From contig JAFXQV010000011.1 in NCBI GenBank assembly GCA_017526785.1, positions 1 to 51,137 on the forward strand: DNA of 51,137 bases, given 5' to 3'. Below, piece by piece: positions 21,386-29,223 of this stretch. Each line of letters starts with the position of its first letter. Positions within the stretch are counted from its first letter, which is position 1. Both the position numbers and the translations under genes were made by a program. The stretch comes from Oscillibacter sp. (GTDB lineage: Bacteria > Bacillota > Clostridia > Oscillospirales > Oscillospiraceae). A model generated the notes under the pieces. That model saw nothing but the letters and a program-made list of their open reading frames with translations, searched no databases and was not told the DNA's origin.

Positions 21386-22303
21386 ATGTTTTATCGAATC
21401 CGGGAGACGCTGGAAGTCTGCGCGGAAGACGAACTCCGTACGGCGGGGAGCCAGTACGTGGCCGTCCTTACGCCCGACGAGTGGCAGCGGCGGCGCGAGA
21501 GCTTCGACATGGGCATTGACTTGGAACTCGACATTCGGGACATCCACAACACGAAAGCGGAAGTCAACTACGATTCCCTGACGGGAAAGTTTCTGATTCC
21601 AGACCGGGCGAATCTGGGCGAGAAAGAAGACGGCTTTGCCTTCGCGCTGGACGAAAAGGGCGTGGTGTTCATCGACTCCGGCGGCGCGGCGGCGCGCATT
21701 ATCGAGACTATCGCCCGCACCCGGCGCTGGCGTATTCCGTCGCTGGAACGCTTCCTCTACGATTTTCTGGAACTGATTGTGGACGGGGATATGCCGATTC
21801 TGGAACGCTACGAGATGGAACTTGACCGCATGGAGGAGGATATCTTGCAACACAGAGAGGCTTCCGTACTGGTGCGCGTCAACGAGATACGCGGCAGTCT
21901 GCGGGAACTGGCCATACACTATGACCAGCTCATCGACTTGGGGCAGGAACTGGAAGAAAACGAAAACGGCTTCTTCAAGGAATCCCATGTGCGCTACTTC
22001 TGGATGTTCCTCAACCGCATGGAGCGCCTCCACGATATGGCGGCCTCTCTGCGTGAGTACACCATGCAGGTACGGGACTTGTACCACGCCCAGTTGGAAG
22101 CCCGTCAAAACCGTACGGTCACCCTGCTGACCGTGGTGACCACGGTCTTTATGCCCCTGACGCTTATCGTGGGGTGGTACGGGATGAACTTCCGGTACAT
22201 GCCGGAACTGGAATCGAGATTTGGTTATCCGGCCGTGATTGGCGTCAGCGTGTTGATTGTGGTGGTAAGCCTCCTATTCTTCAAACATCAGAAATGGCTT
22301 TGA
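21386..22303 (+). CDS. corA: CorA-family magnesium transporter
   Basis: 305 aa. ATG 21386 is chosen because GGGAGAGAGG precedes it; a longer open frame antecedes it inside copA. The N-terminal cytosolic domain and long helix (about 120-240) lead to two membrane helices at the end, with the hallmark YGMNF close to residue 265 in the loop between them. CorA forms homopentameric Mg2+ (also Co2+/Ni2+) channels. The short basic tail FFKHQKWL is typical. It is 62 bp behind copA. Confidence 0.92.
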   Translation: MFYRIRETLEVCAEDELRTAGSQYVAVLTPDEWQRRRESFDMGIDLELDIRDIHNTKAEVNYDSLTGKFLIPDRANLGEKEDGFAFALDEKGVVFIDSGGAAARIIETIARTRRWRIPSLERFLYDFLELIVDGDMPILERYEMELDRMEEDILQHREASVLVRVNEIRGSLRELAIHYDQLIDLGQELEENENGFFKESHVRYFWMFLNRMERLHDMAASLREYTMQVRDLYHAQLEARQNRTVTLLTVVTTVFMPLTLIVGWYGMNFRYMPELESRFGYPAVIGVSVLIVVVSLLFFKHQKWL

Positions 22304-22346
22304 GCGTCCGGCACACAGACCTTTTCCGAAACAGCATAAAAAAAGA

Positions 22347-22375
22347 GTGACAAGCGGGAAATCTTATGTTAAAAT
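22347..22375 (+). promoter_or_regulatory. Promoter of the DUF2325-dnaD-dnaC operon
   Basis: GTGACA (22347-22352), 17-bp spacer, TAAAAT (22370-22375). AT-rich surroundings and a ribosome-binding site AGGAGG 50 nt downstream support it. Confidence 0.65.
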
Positions 22376-22435
22376 AATTCCGCCTTTTCCGCTTATTACG
22401 AAAGGTTAGAACAATATAGGAGGTAACATTTTCCA

Positions 22436-24304
22436 ATGGGCAAGAAAAAATCGACCCCGCAAGGGAAAACTTGGCGTCTGGCCGGGGACACCCTCTCGCC
22501 GACACCGCTTTCCGAAGCCGAGGAGCGGCAGGTTTCAGAGATATTTTCCGATTTTCAAAGTTTGGCCATGGTAGAGCCCGTGCTGGGTATCAACGCCGCG
22601 ACCATGCGGGCGCGGGAAACCGCCGCCCGGGCGTGTCTGGGGTACTTTTACGGGCGTTTCGGCGATTCCAGCGGGCGGGAAGCCATCACGCGGGCGCTCT
22701 CCACGGCGCTGGCGCTCCCGGTCAGGCAGTACGAATCGAACTCGATTTCACTGGGCGCGGCGTTCTGGATGCTGGACTACGCGGAGGCGCAGGATTTACA
22801 ATCGGAACTTTTGTCTCTTTTGCCGCCGGACGCGGAACTCTCCGCGCCCACGCCCGACGACTTCCGCTACCCACCCGACGTCGTTTCGCGTTTGACCTAC
22901 GTCTTTCTGAACCGGAAAACCAGTACCTTAAAGGAGTTCCGCAAATTGACAGGACTGCTCCGGAAAGCAGACGCCGCGAATTTACGGACGGCGTTCCGTG
23001 ACGCGACGCTGGATTATTTCGGGCGCTTTCTGGAGGTGTGCAAGCGCGTCGCCCCCGCGACGTTCGCCGCGCCCCCGGATGCCGCGCCCACGCTTGCCCC
23101 GTTCCCGTCCGCCAAAGACCTTTTTTCGACCGGAACCAAGCCCCCGCCGCCGCCAAATCTGCGGAACATCCCCGAAAAAACCCCGGATGTGTCATTTCTG
23201 TTGAAAACGCCGTCCCTGCTGGGGCAGTCCCCGGACAAAATGCAGTCCGAGTTATACTACCGGCGCCTCACGGAACTGCTGTCGGAGTTCACGCTTCGGA
23301 ACCCCTACGAAATCTGCGCGGCGTCCATGCTTCTGGAACGGGAAAACGACCTCTTAATGAACCTCAACACGCTGACAAACGCCGTGCTGGCCTGCGCCGA
23401 CCGCCATTTGCCTTGGACGCGGGTGGAACCGGATTTGACCCGCCCCCGCTACGAGGCCGCTGTCCCCGACTGCGCTTTCCGCTACGCCCAGCCGCCGGAG
23501 GACGAGGACGAGAAACCGCTGTTTTCCGTGGGACAGCTTTTCAACCGCGCCACGGGGTACCTGCTCCCCCACGACCGGGAACCGTCAAAAGAGCTCGAAC
23601 AATGGTTCACCGGGCAGGGACTGTCCGAGACTGACGCGCGGTCATTGTCTGTGGCGGCCATGGTCTGCTCCGTTTGCGAGGACGCCCGGGCGGACGCCGA
23701 GAGCGGCGTCTGGGAATCCGCCCACGCGGCCGCGAAGCGTACACCCGGCGACGCCAAACGCGAAGCGTCCGACGACGCCGACGCCGGGCGCGTTGCCGAA
23801 CTGACACGGCAGTTAAAAGCTGCCAAGCAGACCGCCCACGAGAAGGAACAACTCGTACGGCAGTTAGAGGAACAACTGCGCGACGAAAACCGCCGCGCCG
23901 AACAGGACCGTATGGAATTGTACGGCCTCCGTGAGACCCTGTTCCGCACACGCGCCGGGGAGGTCTCCGAGTTCGTGACCGCCGAAAACCAGATACAATT
24001 CCCGTGGCAGGTACGCCGCCGCGTGCTGATTTTCGGCGGGCATGACACTTGGAGCAAGTCTATCCGGCCTCTTCTGCCCGGCGCGAGATTCTTTGAGCGC
24101 GAGTCCCTCCCCGACCTCAACGCCATTAAAGGCGCGGACGTGGTCTGGATTCAGGCCAACGCGCTTTCCCACAAGTTCTATTACCGCATTATCGAGACCG
24201 CGCGGCGTGAAAATATTCTTGTGCGCTACTTCAGCTTCGCAAGCGCCCGGAAGTGTGCCGAACAGGTCGTGGAAAACGAGCGTTCGGAAACGTCGGAGGC
24301 CTGA
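22436..24304 (+). CDS. DUF2325 domain protein, 622 aa
   Basis: Only the C terminus is recognised: from about residue 525 RRRVLIFGGHDTWSKSIRPLL... with GADVVWIQANALSHKFYYR matches DUF2325, a Rossmann-like domain of unknown function in Firmicutes. Before it lies a coiled coil (about 455-505, LTRQLKAAKQTAHEKEQLVRQ and on). The first 400 residues are mostly helical, with a Pro-rich linker TGTKPPPPPNLRNIPEK near 235; no family recognised there. Next genes, 22 bp apart or less, are a DnaD-domain protein and a DnaC-type loader, so a link to replication or its checkpoint is an inference. Confidence 0.75.
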   Translation: MGKKKSTPQGKTWRLAGDTLSPTPLSEAEERQVSEIFSDFQSLAMVEPVLGINAATMRARETAARACLGYFYGRFGDSSGREAITRALSTALALPVRQYESNSISLGAAFWMLDYAEAQDLQSELLSLLPPDAELSAPTPDDFRYPPDVVSRLTYVFLNRKTSTLKEFRKLTGLLRKADAANLRTAFRDATLDYFGRFLEVCKRVAPATFAAPPDAAPTLAPFPSAKDLFSTGTKPPPPPNLRNIPEKTPDVSFLLKTPSLLGQSPDKMQSELYYRRLTELLSEFTLRNPYEICAASMLLERENDLLMNLNTLTNAVLACADRHLPWTRVEPDLTRPRYEAAVPDCAFRYAQPPEDEDEKPLFSVGQLFNRATGYLLPHDREPSKELEQWFTGQGLSETDARSLSVAAMVCSVCEDARADAESGVWESAHAAAKRTPGDAKREASDDADAGRVAELTRQLKAAKQTAHEKEQLVRQLEEQLRDENRRAEQDRMELYGLRETLFRTRAGEVSEFVTAENQIQFPWQVRRRVLIFGGHDTWSKSIRPLLPGARFFERESLPDLNAIKGADVVWIQANALSHKFYYRIIETARRENILVRYFSFASARKCAEQVVENERSETSEA

Positions 24305-24326
24305 CACCTCGAAAGGAAGAACCCTT

Positions 24327-25283
24327 TTGTCAAATATTCTCACTCACACGGGGGACGAACCGTTTTTGATAGCCCCGAAAGCGCTTCGGCGTCTGCTGGA
24401 ACGCGGCGACGGTGACGCCGCCCTGCTCTATCTGGCGCTTCTGCGCCATCAGGGGACGCTCTCCCCGCGTTCGCTCTTGAAAGAAAAGGAACTGCGCTGG
24501 GAACCCGAACGCATGGACGCGGCGGAGACCGTCCTTCGGGAAATCGGCCTTGTTACGTCCGGTTCCGAACCCCGCGACGAACCCGCGCAACAGGATTACA
24601 GACAGGACGAACTCGCGTTTCAGTTGGAGAACAACCCCGACTTTCTCCAACTGACCGCGCAGGTCGAAAGCCGTCTTGGAAAGCGCCTCTCCCCCGCCGA
24701 CCTCTCCAAACTGCTGTTTCTGCTGAACGAATTGGACTTGCCCTCCGACGTGATTTACACGCTTGTCAACCACTGCGTGGAGCGCTACGCCGCCAGCCAC
24801 GGTGCCGGACAGCGCCCCAAAATGTCCGAAATTACGCGAACCGGGACGCAATGGTATAACATGGGCATTACCACGCAGGCCGCCGCCGCCGAGTACCTGA
24901 AACGTTACGCCAGACAACAGGCCGCCTACGCCGGGTACATGCGCGTACTGGAACTGGGCGACCGCCTCCCGGTGAAATCAGAGGAAAAGTATCTTTCGAC
25001 GTGGCACGACATGGGCTTCCCGCCGGAGACAGTCGCGCTCGCCTACGAAAAGACCGTCCTGAACTGCCAGAAGTTCAAGTGGAACTACTGCAACGGGATT
25101 CTCCGGCGCTGGGACGCCGACGGACTGCACACCCCCGCCGAAGTCGAGAACGAGGAACCCTTGGAGCCGTCCGGAAAGAAGAAGTCCGGGAAAGCCTATC
25201 AGACGGATGAGAACGAAGTCGCCAAATACGTGCGGCAGTTGCAAGAGAAGATAGCGCGGGAACAGGACGGCGACGACGCGTAA
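24327..25283 (+). CDS. DnaD-domain replication protein
   Basis: 318 aa from TTG at 24327, chosen because AAAGGAAG lies nine bases before it and the coding frame overlaps the preceding gene further upstream. Residues about 115-270 contain two DnaD/DnaB_2-type helical modules: LFLLNELDLPSDVIYTLVNHCVERY and WHDMGFPPETVALAYEKTV with the YNMGI... and KWNYCNGILRRW segments typical of the DnaD tail. DnaD-type proteins remodel DNA at oriC and help load the helicase with DnaC/DnaI. The neighbouring loader gene supports this role. Confidence 0.87.
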   Translation: MSNILTHTGDEPFLIAPKALRRLLERGDGDAALLYLALLRHQGTLSPRSLLKEKELRWEPERMDAAETVLREIGLVTSGSEPRDEPAQQDYRQDELAFQLENNPDFLQLTAQVESRLGKRLSPADLSKLLFLLNELDLPSDVIYTLVNHCVERYAASHGAGQRPKMSEITRTGTQWYNMGITTQAAAAEYLKRYARQQAAYAGYMRVLELGDRLPVKSEEKYLSTWHDMGFPPETVALAYEKTVLNCQKFKWNYCNGILRRWDADGLHTPAEVENEEPLEPSGKKKSGKAYQTDENEVAKYVRQLQEKIAREQDGDDA

Positions 25284-25306
25284 TGTCACGGAAAGGGGGA
25301 ACGCGC

Positions 25307-26320
25307 ATGGCCTACGATGGGGAAATTTTGCGCCGCGCGAAACAGCGCTTTGACGCACAGCGTCAGGAACGCCGCGCGACCTTGGAGAGCCGCCGCCAGA
25401 GCGTGTACCGCCGCCAGCCGCGTATCCGCGAAATCGACGCCGAACTCCGCAAAACGTCGGCGCGGGTACTCTCCGCCGCCCTCCGCCACGGTGACCCCCA
25501 ACAGGCCGTGGAACAGCTCCGGGAAAAGAATCTCAACCTTCAGGCCGAGAAAACGTCGCTTCTGGCACAACTCCGCCTCCCGCGCGACTACCTCAAAGAC
25601 GAACCCGCGTGCATGGTCTGCCGCGACAGCGGCTACACCGACGACGGCCATATGTGCTGGTGCCTCCAAAAGCTCTGCGTACAGGAACAGAAGAAAGACC
25701 TCTCCAAAATGCTCGACCTCGACAACCAGAGTTTTGAGAATTTTTCGCTGGACTGGTACTCCGACCGTATCGACAAAACACAGGGTATCTCCCCGCGCAA
25801 GTACATGGAGCATATCTATAAGGCCTGTCTGGACTACGCGCGGAAGTTCGGGGCGAACAGCGGGAATCTGTTCTTTTTCGGCTCGTCGGGGCTTGGGAAA
25901 ACGTTCCTCTCGGCGGCAATCGCCCGGGAAGTCAGCGCGGCGGGATTTTCCGTGGTCTACGACACCGCCGCCAACGTCTTTCAGCGCTTCGAGTCCGAAC
26001 GGTTCAACCGGGAAGCCAGCGCCGGAAACGAGATTAACCGTGTCCTGCACTGCGACCTGTTGATTTTGGACGACCTCAGCACCGATACGCCGTCCCAGTT
26101 CATGCGGAATGCCCTGTACCAGATTGTCAACACGCGTCTGCTGGAACACCGCGCCACGATTTTGAGTACCAACTTAGAGCCGACGAACCTTGAAAAGTAT
26201 TCGCCGCAGATTGCCTCCCGCGTTCAGGGGGAGTATGAAATTTTCGGTTTCTTCGGGGAGGATATCCGTAAACTGAAGCGAAAGTATCACGGCAAGCCCC
26301 CGTATGGAAAACATCCGTAA
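25307..26320 (+). CDS. dnaC: DnaC/DnaI-type replicative helicase loader
   Basis: 337 aa from ATG 25307 (GAAAGGGG before it); an ATG at 25283 overlapping the previous stop has no such site. The N-terminal region (1-90) is a long charged helix for helicase contact. A Cys-rich zinc motif with CMVCRDSGYTDDGHMCWC lies at about 101-118, as in DnaI. AAA+ core: Walker A GSSGLGKT near 190, Walker B DLLILDDL, sensor STNLEP, and arginine finger region ASRVQGEYEIFGF. It opens the DnaB-type ring during initiation. Confidence 0.92.
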   Translation: MAYDGEILRRAKQRFDAQRQERRATLESRRQSVYRRQPRIREIDAELRKTSARVLSAALRHGDPQQAVEQLREKNLNLQAEKTSLLAQLRLPRDYLKDEPACMVCRDSGYTDDGHMCWCLQKLCVQEQKKDLSKMLDLDNQSFENFSLDWYSDRIDKTQGISPRKYMEHIYKACLDYARKFGANSGNLFFFGSSGLGKTFLSAAIAREVSAAGFSVVYDTAANVFQRFESERFNREASAGNEINRVLHCDLLILDDLSTDTPSQFMRNALYQIVNTRLLEHRATILSTNLEPTNLEKYSPQIASRVQGEYEIFGFFGEDIRKLKRKYHGKPPYGKHP

Positions 26321-26344
26321 GGGATACAGAGAGGAGTTTTTACC

Positions 26345-26689
26345 ATGGTGACACGTTCGGAAAACTGCACGCGCCGGGACGAATGCCTCCGCAACGGGAA
26401 AGGCACCGTCAACATCAAAGACCTGACCACGAAAGAAGGCCTCTACGGACACGGGCGGCTGTTCGCCCACATCACCGTGGAGCCGGGACACTCCATCGGC
26501 GTCCACAGCCACGAGGGCGAGACCGAATTTTTCTACATCATCCGGGGCGAAGCGCTGTTTAACGACAACGGAACCCCCGTGACGGTCAAGGCCGGGGATG
26601 TCTGCGCCACCGGATACGGCGATAGCCACTCCATTGAAAACGTGTCCGACGCGCCTATGGAGATGATAGCGCTGATTGTCATGGAGTAA
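26345..26689 (+). CDS. Cupin-domain protein
   Basis: 114 aa, a single small cupin barrel. Motif 1 HSIGVHSHEGETEFFYIIRGEA supplies His-x-His and Glu metal ligands; motif 2 GDVCATGYGDSHSIEN supplies the last His. Such stand-alone cupins bind sugars or a metal; the substrate is not evident. AGAGGAGTTTTTACC precedes ATG. Two bases separate it from the acetyltransferase that follows, so they are cotranslated. Confidence 0.88.
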   Translation: MVTRSENCTRRDECLRNGKGTVNIKDLTTKEGLYGHGRLFAHITVEPGHSIGVHSHEGETEFFYIIRGEALFNDNGTPVTVKAGDVCATGYGDSHSIENVSDAPMEMIALIVME

Positions 26690-26691
26690 TT

Positions 26692-27234
26692 ATGGCGCTT
26701 GCGGATTATCTGGAATCGAAGCCGGTCATTGACACGCCGCGACTGCGTATCCGTCCCCTGTGCGCGGACGACGTTCCCGCCCTGAGAGCGTGGACGCCGG
26801 ACAAGTCCATTTACGCCTACTGGGGCAAGCCCCCCGGGAAGTCCGACAAAAACCCGGAACTCCTGTTTGAGAAGCCCCCGAAGCCGTCCAAGAGTTTTCA
26901 TCTGGGCATTGAGGAAAGGGCGTCCGGCAGGGCAATCGGGGAACTCTGGGTGTACCGGATTGAGCGTGACCGTATGGCGTACGTGTCGGTACGGCTTGCG
27001 CGGGAGTGTCACGGCCGCGGGTACGGAACGGAGGCGCTTTCCGCCGTCACAAAGTTCTGCTTTGAGAATACGGAACTGCAAAGGCTTTGGACGGAAGTCG
27101 ATGTCCGAAATGTTCCGTCACAAAAAATACTGGAAAAGTGCGGCTACACCCGGGAAGGCCTCATCCGGCAGGGGAAAATGGTCAATACTTGGTGTGACTA
27201 CTACATTTACGGCATTCTCTCGACGGATGTGTAA
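26692..27234 (+). CDS. GNAT acetyltransferase, RimJ/RimL type
   Basis: 180 aa. DTPRLRIRPLCADDVPALRAW at the start, YVSVRLARECHGRGYGTEALSAVTKF with the acetyl-CoA P-loop, and VPSQKILEKCGYTREGLIRQG at the end are those of RimJ/RimL-like N-acetyltransferases. These modify N-terminal amino groups of proteins or small molecules. A somewhat long loop DKSIYAYWGKPPGKSDKNPE separates helix 1 and the substrate strand. Function beyond acetyl transfer is open. Confidence 0.88.
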   Translation: MALADYLESKPVIDTPRLRIRPLCADDVPALRAWTPDKSIYAYWGKPPGKSDKNPELLFEKPPKPSKSFHLGIEERASGRAIGELWVYRIERDRMAYVSVRLARECHGRGYGTEALSAVTKFCFENTELQRLWTEVDVRNVPSQKILEKCGYTREGLIRQGKMVNTWCDYYIYGILSTDV

Positions 27235-27270
27235 CTTGACACTTTTCTAAGGTTCGCGGGGGTGTAAGAG

Positions 27271-29205
27271 ATGATGCGAAAACGACAATACTGTATTCTG
27301 TGGGCGGCGCTGTTGTGCGTCCTCTTATGCGCCTGCGGCGACGGATACCGGAAGCAGTTGGAACAGGGGCGCTTACAGATTGCGCGGGGACAGTTCGAGG
27401 CCGCCGTGGCGACCTACAGCGACGTAATCGACAAGACTTCCCGCAACGCCGACGCCTACGAGGGACGCGGCAACGCTTACGCCGCACTCGCCGACCGTGC
27501 CAAGTCCTACGGCACCGAACAGAACTCGTACCGCCGCGCCGCGCTGATGGACTATAAAAAGGCCTGCGAACTCGACGGCGGCGCGGAGTATACGCGGACA
27601 CTTGTCAATTACTATCTGCGTCTGGGCGACGAGGCGCTGTCCGCCACACAAGACGACGCCGCGCTGACGCATGCCTATAGTTACGAAATTGCGGACAGTT
27701 ACTACCGGGCGGCGATAGACTTGGATTCCACCAGCGGCGCGGCGTACAGCAAAATGGTCGCGCTTCTGCTGGCCGAGGGGAAGTCCGGCGAGGCGGCGGC
27801 ACTGCTCGAAAAGGCGCTGGCCGTGGCGCGTGAACCCGCGTTCGTCCGGGAACTGGAAGCCCTAAGCGCGCAGATTGCGCAACAGGACGAACAGGCACGA
27901 CGCGCCGACGCCTTGCGCTTACTCCGGAGTGTCCCCTACTACGGCGACCCGGAGGCCTGCCGCATGAGCGCCGCGCAAGCCGTCGCGTGCGCGAAACTGC
28001 TCTCTGACGGCGTTCGCGGCAAATTTTACGGGTTCAGCGGCTACGGGAAGCCGCTCTACGACAAGCCCGTGTTCTGGGACGAACCCTACCCCGTGCTGGG
28101 CTACGGCTCCTATGAGACGGACAGAGGCCGCGTCATGCTGGCCGACTTGGCCGGGGACGGTGTGCCGTACCTGTGCCTGTTCAGCACGATGACCGAAAAT
28201 AATTCTTTCGAGATTTACGGCTGGGTCGACGGGCAAATGAAGCTCGCCGCCGGAGAGGAATCTTGGGGCGGACAGCAGAACGGCACGCTGACAGAGTTGC
28301 CGGACGGCTCTGTGGTACTCGTGGAGGCCGTCACCATGTCCGGCCGCACACACAGCGGGCAGACATTCCGCTTCCGGGACGGCGGCGCGTTCGTCGCCGA
28401 AAGCTGGTACGAGGCGCGGGAGAACGGCGAAGCCGTCGTCCGCGTCACACGCGACAACACACAGTTGACCTACCCGCGCGGACAGTGGGAGCCGGTTTCC
28501 GGCGTGTCGCCGGAGAACCGCGAAGCGCCCTACACGTCTTTCGCGGACACGCTTCCGGGAGCCTGTCCTTTGCGCGACATGGTGTCGTATCTCAACGACT
28601 GGGCGGCGGCGGTCTCGGACGGCGCGGCGGAATATGTCGAAGTACCGCCCGAACACACCGAACGCCACCGCATGGCCACGGCGATGTTACGTCAGCTTTT
28701 CGCGCTCGACCACGCGTCCATGGACGCCAATACCCGTCTCTGTTACGTCCGCCTGTTCGACTGCAACGGCGACGGCGCGGACGAACTGTTTGCGGCCTTC
28801 TCCGGGGCGTACCACGCCCAAAACGGCGCGGAATGCCAGTTTGTCCTCTACGAGTGGCGCGACGGCGAACTCCGGGAACATCCCGGCGGGACGCGCTTCA
28901 ATGAGCTGTACCTTGCCCGCAGGAGAGCCGACAACGCGCGGGGCGTTCTGGGTACGGAAACACGCGGCATGCTGACCCGTTACGGCTACACGTTCCTGAA
29001 CGGCACGGAAGAATTTCAGGCCGACAGCACCAAAAACCAGTACGAAGTTCTGAAAGGCGGGCAGGCCGCCGCAATCGCGGAATCTGAATATGTAGTTCTC
29101 AAAGGCCAGTACGAGACGCTGGAGCGCCTTGTGGACTTCCGCCAGTTAAGCGAAGACCGGAATTACGAGCGGGTCGTGACATCCCTGTACAATATGCGGA
29201 GCTGA
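27271..29205 (+). CDS. TPR-containing lipoprotein, 644 aa
   Basis: Lipoprotein signal RKRQYCILWAALLCVLLCAC with lipid-acceptor Cys22. Residues about 30-210 form TPR-like helices (GRLQIARGQFEAAVATYSDV, AYEGRGNAYAALADRA, ADSYYRAAIDLD, LLLAEGKSGEAAALLEKALA). The rest has beta-rich repeats, including DLAGDGVPYLCLF and LFDCNGDGADELFAAFSG, which look like integrin/VCBS-type calcium-loop motifs. It should be anchored on the outer face of the membrane. It ends 18 bp before a sensor-type HD-GYP protein, so it may deliver a signal or assist that receptor; this is inferred from pairing only. Confidence 0.75.
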   Translation: MMRKRQYCILWAALLCVLLCACGDGYRKQLEQGRLQIARGQFEAAVATYSDVIDKTSRNADAYEGRGNAYAALADRAKSYGTEQNSYRRAALMDYKKACELDGGAEYTRTLVNYYLRLGDEALSATQDDAALTHAYSYEIADSYYRAAIDLDSTSGAAYSKMVALLLAEGKSGEAAALLEKALAVAREPAFVRELEALSAQIAQQDEQARRADALRLLRSVPYYGDPEACRMSAAQAVACAKLLSDGVRGKFYGFSGYGKPLYDKPVFWDEPYPVLGYGSYETDRGRVMLADLAGDGVPYLCLFSTMTENNSFEIYGWVDGQMKLAAGEESWGGQQNGTLTELPDGSVVLVEAVTMSGRTHSGQTFRFRDGGAFVAESWYEARENGEAVVRVTRDNTQLTYPRGQWEPVSGVSPENREAPYTSFADTLPGACPLRDMVSYLNDWAAAVSDGAAEYVEVPPEHTERHRMATAMLRQLFALDHASMDANTRLCYVRLFDCNGDGADELFAAFSGAYHAQNGAECQFVLYEWRDGELREHPGGTRFNELYLARRRADNARGVLGTETRGMLTRYGYTFLNGTEEFQADSTKNQYEVLKGGQAAAIAESEYVVLKGQYETLERLVDFRQLSEDRNYERVVTSLYNMRS

Positions 29206-29223
29206 CCGGGGAGTGATAAAAAC

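Noticed and set aside
26692-27234. Antibiotic acetyltransferase
   Set aside because: The motifs fit general RimJ/RimL-type GNAT enzymes; nothing specific to aminoglycoside or other drug acetylation is visible.
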